Origin: DYJB01 sp963777165
Lineage (GTDB): Bacteria > Chloroflexota > Anaerolineae > Anaerolineales > E44-bin32
NCBI GenBank assembly: GCA_963777165.1
Contig: CAVZPO010000021.1
Coordinates: 124,001-188,000, forward strand
Direction of reading: 5' to 3'
Length of the DNA stretch: 64,000 bases
The notes under the pieces are model-generated. The model did not search any database, was not told the origin of the DNA, and saw only the letters and a program-made list of their open reading frames with translations. Every line of letters starts with the position of its first letter. Within the stretch, counting starts at the first letter, position 1. Below, one piece after another: positions 1 to 9,412 of this stretch. A program made the position numbers and the translations under genes.

Positions 1-377
1 GCGGACAGATTGGTGATCCCCATCCGCCCGGCGAGCGCGTGCGACTCGGGGATCCACGCCTCGGAAGTGAGCGCCAGGTCGTCGAACGGCCGGCTCTCCA
101 CGCAAGCGTAGTTGGGCAAGAACCGTCGCACGGACGGTGCGGTCGCGAACCGCCCCGGGTCGGTGGCGTTCCTCCCGGCGAGCGAGAGGAACGGGAACAG
201 GCGCATGCTGCGGGCCCGGCGGCCGAACGAGGTGCTCAGGGAGAGCGCCGGCGGATCGCCACCGGCGAGGTGGAACTCCCAACACTGGTCGTCGGCATAG
301 TCCGGCGTGCAGAATTGCGCGTCGGCGGCCAGCGTCAGGACAAACGGATCGTCGGCTTTCAGGGACCAGTCACGCAT
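1..377 (-). CDS. Partial uncharacterised protein, possible glycoside hydrolase N-terminal domain
   Basis: An open minus-strand frame begins at ATG 375-377 and runs off the left edge of the window, giving about 125 N-terminal residues. It has no signal peptide or membrane segment. It starts MRDWSLKADDPFVLTLAADA, is rich in aromatic and acidic residues, and contains the segment WIPESHALAGR. The pattern resembles the beta-sandwich N-terminal part of large sugar-active enzymes, but no catalytic motif lies inside the window, so this assignment is a guess. A near-consensus promoter ends 6 nt before the ATG, which implies a leaderless mRNA. The coding frame is convincing because it is closed cleanly by the promoter and shows the high third-position GC of the neighbouring genes. 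Confidence 0.6.
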   Translation of the reverse strand, partial: MRDWSLKADDPFVLTLAADAQFCTPDYADDQCWEFHLAGGDPPALSLSTSFGRRARSMRLFPFLSLAGRNATDPGRFATAPSVRRFLPNYACVESRPFDDLALTSEAWIPESHALAGRMGITNLS

Positions 378-383
378 GGCCCG

Positions 384-412
384 ATTCTACGGAGGCGCGG
401 GCTGCAGGTCAA
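384..412 (-). promoter_or_regulatory. Sigma70-type promoter, leaderless
   Basis: On the minus strand TTGACC (412-407) and TAGAAT (389-384) are separated by 17 nt. The -10 box ends 6 nt upstream of the ATG at 377, so transcription should start at or next to the start codon. Confidence 0.6.
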
Positions 413-848
413 AGACCCATCAGGCCTGCCCAGAGGCCCACGGGAGCACCGGATTGGAGGGCGGGAGGACGGGGGTCAGGCGGCCGCATCACCCCGTCAT
501 CTCCCGCGTCTTCACGGAAGAACGCATGGCACCCCGTTGGCCGAGAGAACGAGTCCGCAGACCCGGTGCCCGCGGAACTCGTTGTTTCGGATGTGTCAGC
601 AACGAACGACATCGGCGGGCAGCGCCGCTCGATGGGCGGGGCTGCTTCCCCGGGCGGAGGGTCGATCAGGTCATTGCCCTCTCGGGGTCATGTCGGCGGG
701 CAGTCAGGCCCGATCAGGGCCGTCAGGCAGACCGTCGGCGGACGGGCGGGTCAACCAACCACAATCAGCACCCGGTGGCGATCAGAATCGGGCACAGCAT
801 GGGGCGAGTGTGCGCGGTCTGTCTTTGGCCGTCCGGCGGGGTGACGCC
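413..848. other. Intergenic stretch without a supported gene
   Basis: Several frames are open here because of high GC, but none has a ribosome binding site, recognisable motifs or a length that stands out. The divergent genes on both sides have promoters at the edges of this stretch. I see no RNA gene or repeat in it. Confidence 0.5.
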
Positions 849-876
849 TTGCTCCGATCACCAGCACCGCTATAAT
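849..876 (+). promoter_or_regulatory. Sigma70-type promoter of the REC-ATPase gene
   Basis: TTGCTC (849-854), a 16-nt spacer and a perfect TATAAT (871-876), followed by C. It lies 65 nt upstream of the ATG at 942. Confidence 0.55.
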
Positions 877-941
877 CCTCGCAGCAGGCGAGAGCGTCCG
901 GCGAGCGCTCCTTCTCGCGCTCCGCTGAAGGAGGGACGGGC

Positions 942-2162
942 ATGGCACGCGTCCTGGTAGTAGACGATACGCCGTTGATGATGCAGTTGGTCTCGCTCAC
1001 ATTGGGGAAGGCCGGCCACGAGGTACGCGGGGCTGAGAACGGCCGCCAGGCAGTCGCGCTGGCCAAGGAATGGCTGCCCGATCTGATCATGATGGACGTC
1101 ATGATGCCGGAGATGGACGGCTACGAGGCGACGCGCGCCATCCGCTCACATCCCCCAACGGCTCTGGTCCCGATCATCGTCGTAACCACTCAGGATACGC
1201 TGAGCGAGAAGATGGCCGCCTTCGAGGCCGGCGCCGACGACTACATGACCAAGCCGTTCGAGCCGCTCGAATTGCAGGCGCGCGTCGACGTGCACCTCAA
1301 GCGCGCTTTGCGGCCCGCCGCCTCTGCTCAGCCGGCGGCGGGCGGGCAGGTCATTGCCTGCCACTCACTGCGTGGCGGTACGGGTGTGTCGACCCTGGCC
1401 TGCAGCCTGTCGGTCGCACTGGCGCAGTTATGGGGCAGACCGGCGGTGCTCCTCGATCTGGTGTTGGCCGGCGGGCACGACGCGCTATTCCTTAATCTGC
1501 CGGTCAAGCTCACCTGGGCCGATCTGGTCGAGATCAAGCCCGAAGACATTGATGCCCCGACGCTCGAGCAGCTGCTCGTCCCCCATCCCAGCGGCGTCCG
1601 GCTCCTTGCCTCCCCGGTGCGGGTGCAGGACGCCGACCTGGTGGCCGCGGATCAAGTGCGGGCTGCGCTCGAGCTGGCCCGGGCACGCTATGACTGGATC
1701 GTCGCCGATCTGCCTCACGACTTCCGCGACACGACGCTGGCGTTGCTCGACAGCGCCGCCCTGATCCTGGTTCCCTTCGCCCCCGAACTGGCGTCTGTCC
1801 GCAGCGTGGCCGCCGCGTTGGAAGTCTTCCAGGCCCTCGAGTATCCGCCCGAGAGGGTGCGTCTGATCCTGAACTGGGTATTCCCCAAGAGCCCGCTGCC
1901 TCAGCCCGAGATCGAGAAGGCCCTCAAGCGGAAGGTCGATCTGGTGCTGCCCTACCAGCCGGACGAGGCCCTGCGGGCGATCAACCGCGGCGAACCGCTG
2001 ACGGCCGGCGCGACCCCCGGCGCTCTGGGCAGCCTGCTTGAGGACTACGCTTTCGGATTGGGCCGCGAGGTCGGTGCGGCTTCGGCGCCCGAACAACCGT
2101 CGGACGCATGGCGGCGCGCCGCCCTGCGTGTGGGGAAGGCGCAGGGTTCCCGCAAGAGTTGA
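942..2162 (+). CDS. Response regulator fused to a CpaE/MinD-like ATPase
   Basis: A 406-residue two-domain protein. Residues 1-120 are a receiver domain with the acidic pair D8/D9, phosphoacceptor D52 and conserved K104 (TKPFEP). After an Ala/Pro linker, residues 135-380 form a ParA/MinD-type P-loop domain of the CpaE kind. Its Walker A is deviant: RGGTGVST at 144-151, where the usual GKT/GKS lysine is a Val. CpaE proteins of the Tad pilus pair a pseudo-receiver with such an ATPase and act in polar localisation, but this receiver looks phosphorylatable. No tad/cpa genes are visible nearby. The convergent hybrid kinase at 2169-5233 ends 7 nt away and could be its partner. GGAGGG lies 7 nt before the ATG. 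The C-terminal 30 residues are basic and probably disordered. Confidence 0.85.
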   Translation: MARVLVVDDTPLMMQLVSLTLGKAGHEVRGAENGRQAVALAKEWLPDLIMMDVMMPEMDGYEATRAIRSHPPTALVPIIVVTTQDTLSEKMAAFEAGADDYMTKPFEPLELQARVDVHLKRALRPAASAQPAAGGQVIACHSLRGGTGVSTLACSLSVALAQLWGRPAVLLDLVLAGGHDALFLNLPVKLTWADLVEIKPEDIDAPTLEQLLVPHPSGVRLLASPVRVQDADLVAADQVRAALELARARYDWIVADLPHDFRDTTLALLDSAALILVPFAPELASVRSVAAALEVFQALEYPPERVRLILNWVFPKSPLPQPEIEKALKRKVDLVLPYQPDEALRAINRGEPLTAGATPGALGSLLEDYAFGLGREVGAASAPEQPSDAWRRAALRVGKAQGSRKS

Positions 2163-2168
2163 CGACGT

Positions 2169-5100
2169 TCAGGCCGAAGACAGGCCCTGAAGGTAAGCCT
2201 CCAGCCGCGGCCGTTCCTGGTCCAGCTGCTCGATCCAGGGGTCGGCCGCCTCCAGGTTCTCATCGAAGCCCAGCGCTTCGAGCTGTAGCGCGGCCTGCTG
2301 GAGCCGCGTGGCGCAGAAGGTCGCCGCAAGCCCCTTGATCGAATGCGCCAGCCGGGCGAAGGCCTGCGTGTCGCCGGCGGCCTTCAGCTCGCGCAACTGG
2401 CCGATCTCGTCTCCCAGATGGCCGACGAACTGCGTGAGCAGGTCGTGGAAGAGCTGCTGGTCGCCGCCGAAGTAGGGCATCGCCCGCGCCCGGTCAAGGG
2501 GCTCGGCGTTCATCGGCGGGGTTGTGGGCTCCACCGCTTCGGCAGCCGGCAGCGGCGCCTCCTGGCTCCAGCGCTCGATGGCGGCGAACAGTTCCTGTGA
2601 TTGCAGGGGCTTCGAGAGGTAGTCATCCATCCCGGCCGCCAGGCAGCGCTCGCGGTCACCCTTCATGGCATGCGCCGTCATGGCGATGATCGGCGTGTGA
2701 GCGCCATCGCCCTCGTCCTCACGGATGACCTGCGTCGCCTCGAAGCCGTCCATTTCGGGCATCTGGACGTCCATCAACACCAATCGGAAACGACTCTGCC
2801 GCACGGCTTCGACCGCCTGCCGGCCGTTCTCAACCGTCTCCACCGGATAGCCTGCCCGCGAGAGCATCTCGACCACCAACTTGCGGTTGATCGGATTGTC
2901 CTCCGCCAGCAGAATCAGAGTCGCCTGGCGCTCCGCCAACGTATGCCGCGTGACCAGGTGGGACGGCTCGGCCGCGGCTTTCTGGCGGCTCTGGCCCAGG
3001 ACCGTGAGCATCACCTCGATGATCTGTCCCTGACGCAGCGGTTTGATCAGGTATCCGGCCACGCCGATGGCCTGCAGCCGCGTTGCGTCCCCGCGCTTGC
3101 CCATCGAGGTCAGGATGACCAGGATCGTCTCGCGGATCGGGCCTTCCTTCTTGATTGCCCGGGCGGTCTGCTCGCCGTCCATGCCCGGCATCTGCATGTC
3201 AAGCAGGGCGACGCGGTACGGTTCGCCGGAGACCGCCGCATGCCGCAGCAGGTCCAGCGCTGCATCCCCGGTGGCCGCCTCGTCGATTCGGCAGCCCATT
3301 CCGGACAGGACTCGCGTCAGGATCGTCCGGCTGGTCTGGTTGTCGTCCACGACCAGCACCCGTAGGCCGGCCAGGTCCTCCCGCTCGGCCAACGGAGTAA
3401 GCACGGGGCGGGCCTCACGCTGTAACGGGACGACGAACCAGAACGTGCTCCCGCGGCCGGCGTCACTATCCACCCCGATGACGCCTCCCATCTTCTCCAC
3501 CAGCTGCCGCGAGATCGCCAGCCCCAGCCCGGTTCCGCCATAGGTGCGGGTGGTCGATCCGTCAATCTGGACGAATCGGTGGAACAGTCTGGCCTGCTGC
3601 TCCATAGGGATGCCGATCCCGGTGTCGGTGACCGAGAAGCGCAGCCGCAGGTTCTCGGCGATCTCCGACTCGACCTCCACGCGCAGGATGACCTCCCCTT
3701 GCGCCGTGAACTTCACGGCGTTGCCGACCAGATTCACCAGGACCTGTCGCAGACGCCCCGGATCGCCGCGCACGTGGGCGGGCAGGGCTTCGGGCAGGAT
3801 ACACTCCAGCTCGAGGCCCTTGGCTTCGGCCCGCCCGGCCAGGGTCTCCGTCACACCCTCCACCATCGTTCGCAGTTCGAAGCCAATCTCCTCCAGCTCG
3901 AGCTGCCCGGCTTCGATCTTGGAGAAGTCCAGAATGTCGTTCAGGAGGCTCGAGGAGCACATCGGCGCTTTCATGCGCCGTGGTGAGGAAGTCGGTCTGT
4001 TCTGGCGGTCAGCGGCGTGTCGAGTGCCAGCTCGATCATGCCGAGCACGCCGTTCATCGGGGTTCGGATTTCGTGGCTCATATTGGCCAAGAACTCGCTC
4101 TTCGCCCGATCCGCCTGCTCCGCTTCGTGGCGCGCTCGGACCAGCTCGGTGATGTCATGGTACACGCCGACGACGCCCACTTGCTCCCCGCCCACGGTCA
4201 CCGGCAGACCGAACAATTCGACCTCCACCCGGCTGCCATCCTTGCGCCGCCGGGCCTCCAGGGCATGCACCATCCCCCCGCCCATCGCATCGCGGGTGAG
4301 CCTCACCGCATCGGGCTGGCCCTCCGAAATCGCCAGCAGGTCGTCGAGGCTGGCGCCCAGCACCTCATGGCTGGAGTATCCGAACAAGCTCTCGAAGGTC
4401 GGATTACAGGACGTGACCCGCCCCAGCCGGTCGAGGGTCACGATCGCCACCGGGCTGTTCTGCACTAGTGTCTCCCAGTATTGCCGCTGGCGATCCACCT
4501 CGCGCTGCGCGCGGAGCCGCTCCGTCAGGTCGTGGTACAGCGCCAGCACGCCAAGCCGGACGCCTTCGACCACGACCGGAACACTGAACAGCTCGACCTC
4601 CACCAGCGACCCGTCCCGGCGAGCCCGGTGCGTAACCGCCCGGGCGGCCTCGCCGGAGGCTGCCAATCTCCGTGAATCGCTCGGCCTCGGCGTGCAGGAA
4701 CCCGGGGGCGACCAGCGACATCGAGGTCCTGGCCGACCGCTTCCTGTTCGCTGTAGCCGAAGAGCTGGGTGAACGCCGGGTTGCACGACACGATCCGGCC
4801 GTCGAATTCCAGCGTGGCGATCGCCACCGGGCTGGTCTGCACGACGGCTTCGAAGTAGGTGCTCGCCCGGCGGTACTCGTCCTCACGGCTGCGGCTGGTC
4901 TCGGCTTTGTGCTCAAGCTCCGCGCGTCCGCTTCTCGATGATCAGCTCCAGCCCAGCGGCCATCTCCACCAGTCGATCCTGGCGCTTCCCAGCCTCGGCT
5001 GCCAGGTGCCCGACCATGATCGGGAAGGTTCCCAACACCCAGAGGATCGGCTCGATGCGCAGGGTGCCCACCACCCCCGCGAGGTTGAACGGATGGCCGG

Positions 5101-5233
5101 CAACGCGCATCTCGATCAGCAGTCCTAGGAGCGGCACCAGGGCGCCGAAGGCCAATCCCAGCCGCATATACCGCCGCTGGTTCGAGCGGCTGCCCGCTGC
5201 CGGTTGGGGACGTGCCTGCAGTGTGGGATCCAT
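2169..5233 (-). pseudogene. Hybrid histidine kinase (TM-PAS-PAS-HisKA-HATPase-REC-REC-Hpt), interrupted by five frameshifts as read
   Basis: Joining the minus-strand frames gives one large sensor of about 1,010 residues. From ATG 5233 there are two or more membrane segments, a PAS domain (VQTSPVAIATLEFDGRIVSC), a second PAS (PVAIVTLDRLGRVTSCNPTF), a HisKA H-box (FLANMSHEIRTPMNG) and an HATPase with N and G boxes (GTGLGLAISRQLVEKMGG). Two receivers follow (VDDNQTSR and LAEDNPINRK...LMDVQMPEMDG), then a C-terminal Hpt domain (HSIKGLAATF). The frame breaks near 4922, 4719, 4664, 4000 and 3951. Each break is repaired by removing one base, and similarity resumes immediately, so base-calling error is likelier than decay. 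The intact downstream part alone spans 2169-3974. It probably feeds a multistep phosphorelay, possibly to the neighbouring REC-ATPase. Confidence 0.8.
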
Positions 5234-5351
5234 GCTTCCCTGCCTCTCCGCCCATGCCGGCTCACGTGCCGCACCGGGCGAAGTGAGCTTGGATTCTAAC
5301 CCCGCAGGGCTGAGTGGAATCCCATCGCCCCGCCGGCCCTCCGCGGGGGCG

Positions 5352-5360
5352 TGCTAGAAT
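5352..5360 (+). promoter_or_regulatory. Extended -10 promoter (TGcTAGAAT)
   Basis: TGC followed by TAGAAT at 5355-5360, 29 nt before the MaoC start. There is no clear -35 box, as expected for an extended -10 element. Confidence 0.4.
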
Positions 5361-5389
5361 GCCCTTCACCCTTCGCCAAGGAGCAGCCC

Positions 5390-5858
5390 ATGAGCGGGGA
5401 CCCGATGAACCGGCGCGGCCTGTACTTCGAGGAATTCCAGGTCGGGCAGAGCGTGACCACCCCGGCGCGCACGATCACCGAGGGCGACATCGTCGCCTTT
5501 GCCGGGCTGACCGGGGACTACAACTCGATCCACACCGATGCCGTCTTCTCCGCCGTCGACGCCCTTCGGGCAGCGCGTGGCGCACGGGCTGCTGGTCGTG
5601 TCGATCGTCTCCGGCCTGGCCACCCGCACCGGCGTGATGGAAGGCACGGTGCTGGCCTTCCGCGAAATCGTCGAATGGAAGTTCAGCAAGCCGGTGTTCA
5701 TCGGCGACACCGTGCATGCCGTGCTGACGGTCGAGGAGACCAAGGCGCTGGCGCGCCTCGGGGGTGGTGCGATCACCCTGGCCATCGATGTCCGCAATCA
5801 GGCGGGCGAGACATGCATGCGCGGCCGCTGGGTAGCGCTGATCAAGAGCCGTCCGTGA
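5390..5858 (+). CDS. MaoC-family (R)-hydratase/dehydratase, one frameshift as read
   Basis: A hot-dog-fold protein of about 155 residues related to (R)-specific enoyl-CoA hydratases. The N-terminal half reads YFEEFQVGQ and then the MaoC active-site signature AGLTGDYNSIHTD, with the catalytic Asp and His. An extra base near 5555 shifts the frame. The other frame continues with PFGQRVAHGLL and the rest of the hot-dog strand pattern to the stop at 5858. AAGGAG precedes the ATG at 5390. The substrate is unknown: MaoC proteins act on 3-hydroxyacyl-CoA in fatty acid or polyhydroxyalkanoate metabolism and on branched acids. The gene is followed by a separate promoter for the PBP, so it is probably monocistronic. 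Confidence 0.8.
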
Positions 5859-5875
5859 CCCGGCGCGCACCCCGA

Positions 5876-5884
5876 TGCTATAAT
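5876..5884 (+). promoter_or_regulatory. Extended -10 promoter (TGcTATAAT)
   Basis: TGC plus a perfect TATAAT at 5879-5884, followed by C, 80 nt upstream of the PBP start and just after the MaoC stop codon. Confidence 0.55.
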
Positions 5885-5964
5885 CGTTTTGCGCCTCACC
5901 GGACGGCGGGAACTTGGGCCCGCGCCTGAACGTCGTTGTAGACAGGTGAACCCCCACGTCTCCC

Positions 5965-8900
5965 ATGATCCCTCCTGACGATTCTTCCATGCCTCCGGAC
6001 GACGCGCCTCGCAGCCGACCGACGGAGAGCGAGGGATTCACGCTGCCGCCCGAGGCGCCCATTCCCGCCGGAGGAACCGTCGGGTCGGGTGCCACACCGC
6101 GTCCCCTGCCCGCCTACGATCGCGACGGCATGCCGCTCCCGAATCGCGTCCCCGAGCGCGACCTATCCGGGACGCGCGTCTCGCCCGCCGCCTTCATCCC
6201 TCCGCCCGATACCACCTCGCGCCGCGGCACGCCGCGACGCCGCGGCTGGTCCTCCGGCTGCGGCGGCTGCGCCGTCCGCATGCTGATCCTGGGACTGTTC
6301 GTCCTGCTGGCGCTGCTGATCGCCGTGGCGTCGTTCGGCCTGTACCAGTATTACAGCCTGGCTTCCACCTTGCCGTCGGCCGATGACCTGAGCAGCCGTG
6401 CCCCCCAGTTCGAGACCACCCGCATTCTCGATCGTGACGGCAATCTGCTGTATGAGATCCTCGATCCCAACGCCGGCCGCAGGACGTACGTGCCGCTCGA
6501 ACGCATCTCGCCCTACTTCGTGGCCGCCACACTGGCCACCGAAGACAAGCTTTACTACGAGCATCCGGGATATGACCTGTGGGCCATCGTCCGCGCCGTC
6601 TGGCAGAACCTGCAGGGCGGCGAGGTGGTCTCCGGGGCGTCGACCATCACGCAGCAGGTGACGCGCAACCTGCTCTTCACCCCCGAGGAGCGCACACGGA
6701 TTTCCGCCTTGCGCAAGATCCGCGAGGTGCTCCTGGCGGCCGAGATCACCCGCACCTACACCAAGGACGCGATCCTCGAGCTGTATCTCAACCAGAACAA
6801 CTACGGCAACCTGGCCTACGGGATCGAGGCGGCCGCCGAGACCTACTTCGACACGACGGCCGACAGGCTGACGCTGACCCAGGCGTCGTTCCTCGCCGGG
6901 CTGGTGCAGGCCCCGGCGGTCTACGACGTCTACACCAACCGCGAGGTTACGCTCAACCGCCAGCGCCAGGTGCTGGGGCTGATGGTCGAGGCCAGTCTCG
7001 AGGCCGGTTGTATCTTCGTGGGCGACTCCGATCCGGCGGTGTGCATTACCCCCGAAGAGGCGGGCGCTGCCGCGGCCGAACTCGAGAACTTCACCTTCCA
7101 CACCCCCGATGTTTTCATGCGCTACCCGCATTGGGTCAACTACGTGCGCACGCTGCTCGAATCGATGTACGACCCGCAGACGATCTATCGATCCGGCTTC
7201 ACCGTGCACACCACGCTCGATCCGGCACTCCAGGACGAAGCCGAGCGGCTGATCCACGACCAGGTCACCTCCCTGGCGGAGCTCAACGTGACCGACGGCG
7301 CCCTGGTGGCCGTGCGGCCGGCGACGGGGGAGATCGTGGTTATGGTGGGCTCGGCCGATTTCTACGATGAAGCCCACGCCGGTCAGGTCAACATGGCGAT
7401 CCGCCCGCGCCAGCCGGGTTCGTCGATGAAGCCGATGACCTATACGGCCGCGTTCGAGAAGGGCTGGACCCCGGCGACACTGATCTGGGATGTGCCTTCC
7501 GAGTTCCCGCCGTCCGGTGATCCCAACGACCCGCGCGAGCCCTACAAGCCGGTCAACTACGATGAGCGCTTCCACGGGCCCATCACGGTGCGATCGGCGC
7601 TGGCCAACTCGTACAACGTGCCGGCGGTCAAGGCGCTGGACTTCGTCGGCATCTACGATCGGACCGATACCCCACAGAACGAAGGCCTGATCGCTTTCGC
7701 ACAGCGATTGGGGATCACGACCCTCACCCGCAGCGATTACGGCCTGGCGCTGACGCTCGGGGGAGGTGAGGTCACGCCGCTTGAGTTCACCGCCGCCTAC
7801 GCCGCCTACGCTAACGGCGGACAGCGCATGCCGACGTTCGCCATCACACGCATCGACGACTACACCGGCAAGACGGTCTACGAGCACCAGGCGCCAGCGG
7901 CGGAGCCGGTGATCCGCCCCGAACATGCCTACCTGATCAACTCGATCCTCTCGGACAACGCCGCCCGAACGCCGGCCTTCGGCCCCAATTCGGTGCTCAA
8001 TCTCCCGTTCCCCGCGGCGGTCAAGACCGGGACGACGAATGATTTTCGTGACAACTGGACGATGGGCTGGACGCCGGACCTGGCTGTCGGCGTGTGGATC
8101 GGCAACGCTGATTTCACCCCGATGGGCAAGATCTCCGGCGTCACCGGTGCGGCGCCGGTCTGGAATGCCTTCATGCAGTTCGCCGTCCCGCGCCTGACGA
8201 ACAATCAACCGACCGCCTTCGTCCGGCCGTCGGCCATCGTCGACCGGGCGGTCTGTGCCCTCTCAGGCGCGGAACCGTCCGAATGGTGCCCGGACCAACG
8301 CCTGGAGCAGTTCACGCAAGACCAGCCTCCGCTTCCGGCCGATAAGGATCTCTGGCAGCGCGTCTGGGTCGACAGCTTCTCGCTCGAGCTCGCTTCCGAC
8401 GCCTGCCGCGACTATGCCACCGAACGCGTCGGTCTGGCGGTCACCGATCCATGGGCGCAGAAGTGGCTCAAGGAAAACTCACAGGGACAGACGTTCCTCG
8501 AAGACCGTCTGGGCATCAAGAAGGAAGATCTGTTCTTCATTCCGACGACGGTCTGCTCCGCCAACTCGCCGCACCCGGTGGTGGCCTTCAGCTCTCCGTC
8601 CGATGGATCCGTTATCACCTCCGGGCCGCTGGCGATCTTCGGCCGGGCCTGGGCGCCGTCGGACTTCAAGGACTGGGTGCTCGAGTACGGCATCGGCAAC
8701 AATCCCGATCAATGGCCCGATCTGGCGATCAGCTCGTCGGCGCTGCGCGACCCGGGCAAGCTGACCGACTGGGATCTGGCCGGCGTCCCCAACGGCCCGA
8801 TCACGCTCCGGCTGACGGTGCGCAACACGAACAGCGGCAAGGCCGGCGTCGAGCTGCATTTGATCGTCAACCTGCCGACGCCCACGCCGACGCCGACCCC

Positions 8901-8994
8901 GACGGTCACCCCCACCCCGACGCTGGTGCCGTCTGCGACCCTGACGCCCACGCCGACCGAGACGCCCACCCCGACCGAGACCCCGACGCCGTAG
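5965..8994 (+). CDS. Class A penicillin-binding protein (bifunctional peptidoglycan synthase)
   Basis: 1,009 residues. The order is a Pro-rich cytoplasmic head (1-100), one membrane anchor (about 106-128), a GT51 glycosyltransferase and a transpeptidase. The GT51 domain has catalytic E193 in EDKLYYEHPG, plus GASTITQQVTRNLLF. The transpeptidase has nucleophile S486 in SSMK, S549-Y-N551 and K687-TGTT. It therefore polymerises and crosslinks lipid II outside the membrane. Beyond the catalytic core lies a beta-rich C-terminal domain and then a 38-residue tail from about residue 972 made almost only of Pro and Thr. The tail could be a wall-spanning spacer or glycosylation site. No strong Shine-Dalgarno precedes the ATG; this start was chosen because it follows the promoter and keeps the whole head in frame. 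Confidence 0.93.
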   Translation: MIPPDDSSMPPDDAPRSRPTESEGFTLPPEAPIPAGGTVGSGATPRPLPAYDRDGMPLPNRVPERDLSGTRVSPAAFIPPPDTTSRRGTPRRRGWSSGCGGCAVRMLILGLFVLLALLIAVASFGLYQYYSLASTLPSADDLSSRAPQFETTRILDRDGNLLYEILDPNAGRRTYVPLERISPYFVAATLATEDKLYYEHPGYDLWAIVRAVWQNLQGGEVVSGASTITQQVTRNLLFTPEERTRISALRKIREVLLAAEITRTYTKDAILELYLNQNNYGNLAYGIEAAAETYFDTTADRLTLTQASFLAGLVQAPAVYDVYTNREVTLNRQRQVLGLMVEASLEAGCIFVGDSDPAVCITPEEAGAAAAELENFTFHTPDVFMRYPHWVNYVRTLLESMYDPQTIYRSGFTVHTTLDPALQDEAERLIHDQVTSLAELNVTDGALVAVRPATGEIVVMVGSADFYDEAHAGQVNMAIRPRQPGSSMKPMTYTAAFEKGWTPATLIWDVPSEFPPSGDPNDPREPYKPVNYDERFHGPITVRSALANSYNVPAVKALDFVGIYDRTDTPQNEGLIAFAQRLGITTLTRSDYGLALTLGGGEVTPLEFTAAYAAYANGGQRMPTFAITRIDDYTGKTVYEHQAPAAEPVIRPEHAYLINSILSDNAARTPAFGPNSVLNLPFPAAVKTGTTNDFRDNWTMGWTPDLAVGVWIGNADFTPMGKISGVTGAAPVWNAFMQFAVPRLTNNQPTAFVRPSAIVDRAVCALSGAEPSEWCPDQRLEQFTQDQPPLPADKDLWQRVWVDSFSLELASDACRDYATERVGLAVTDPWAQKWLKENSQGQTFLEDRLGIKKEDLFFIPTTVCSANSPHPVVAFSSPSDGSVITSGPLAIFGRAWAPSDFKDWVLEYGIGNNPDQWPDLAISSSALRDPGKLTDWDLAGVPNGPITLRLTVRNTNSGKAGVELHLIVNLPTPTPTPTPTVTPTPTLVPSATLTPTPTETPTPTETPTP

Positions 8995-9090
8995 TTGCCG
9001 ACGGGCGATCCACCGAATCCCCATTCTCGTCCGGATCGAATTCGCCTGAGGAGCGGGGTTCCATCGCGCCCATGAGGATTGCACATCAAT

Positions 9091-9121
9091 CGTAGGGGCG
9101 GGTTTGAAACCCGCCCCCACG
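9091..9121. repeat. GTAGGGGCG-family palindrome, copy 1
   Basis: Two 15-nt arms (CGTAGGGGCGGGTTT and its complement with one mismatch) around a single G. It belongs to the same family as the elements at 16050, 16324 and 16694. It sits between the PBP stop and the aminotransferase relic. Confidence 0.75.
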
Positions 9122-9162
9122 CCTGTATTGCCCTCCTGCTGTCTCGCTGGCACACCCTCTAG

Positions 9163-9366
9163 GGAAACGTCCCCCTCACACACGGCGAGGATTTCGACCC
9201 AGGCAGCCGCGGCTTCGTCCGTTTGAACATCGCCTGCCCGCACGCCACTCTGGAGCAAGGGCTGGAGCGAATGCGGTCGGCGCTTGCGGCGTGGGCGGAA
9301 GAATCCGGCAGCGTCGTGGAGGCACGGCGTCGCGTCTGCGGGACCGGTGGGGGGGCGCCAGCCTGA
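9163..9366 (+). pseudogene. C-terminal relic of a MalY/PatB-type PLP aminotransferase
   Basis: The frame after a stop at 9160-9162 encodes about 67 residues: NVPLTHGEDFDPGSRGFVR, then LNIACPHATLEQGLERM and a short tail to TGA 9364-9366. This matches the C-terminal end of MalY/PatB cystathionine beta-lyase-like enzymes, where a GFxRLNxACPxxxLxEAL pattern includes the carboxylate-binding Arg. The rest of the gene, including the PLP lysine domain, is absent, and there is no start codon or ribosome site. It is a decayed fragment next to a palindromic element. The family match rests on pattern memory of this short region. Confidence 0.55.
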
Positions 9367-9412
9367 ACGCGAGCCGCGCCCGCCGGGCGGGAAAGCTCAG
9401 CGGGGGTCGCCC

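Noticed and set aside
39..875. 278-codon plus-strand frame at the left edge
   Set aside because: It crosses a minus-strand gene and its promoter and has shadow composition.
6163..8208. A 681-codon open frame on the minus strand opposite the PBP gene
   Set aside because: It mirrors a strongly supported gene, has repetitive Arg/Gly composition typical of antisense frames in high-GC DNA, and has no motif or ribosome site.
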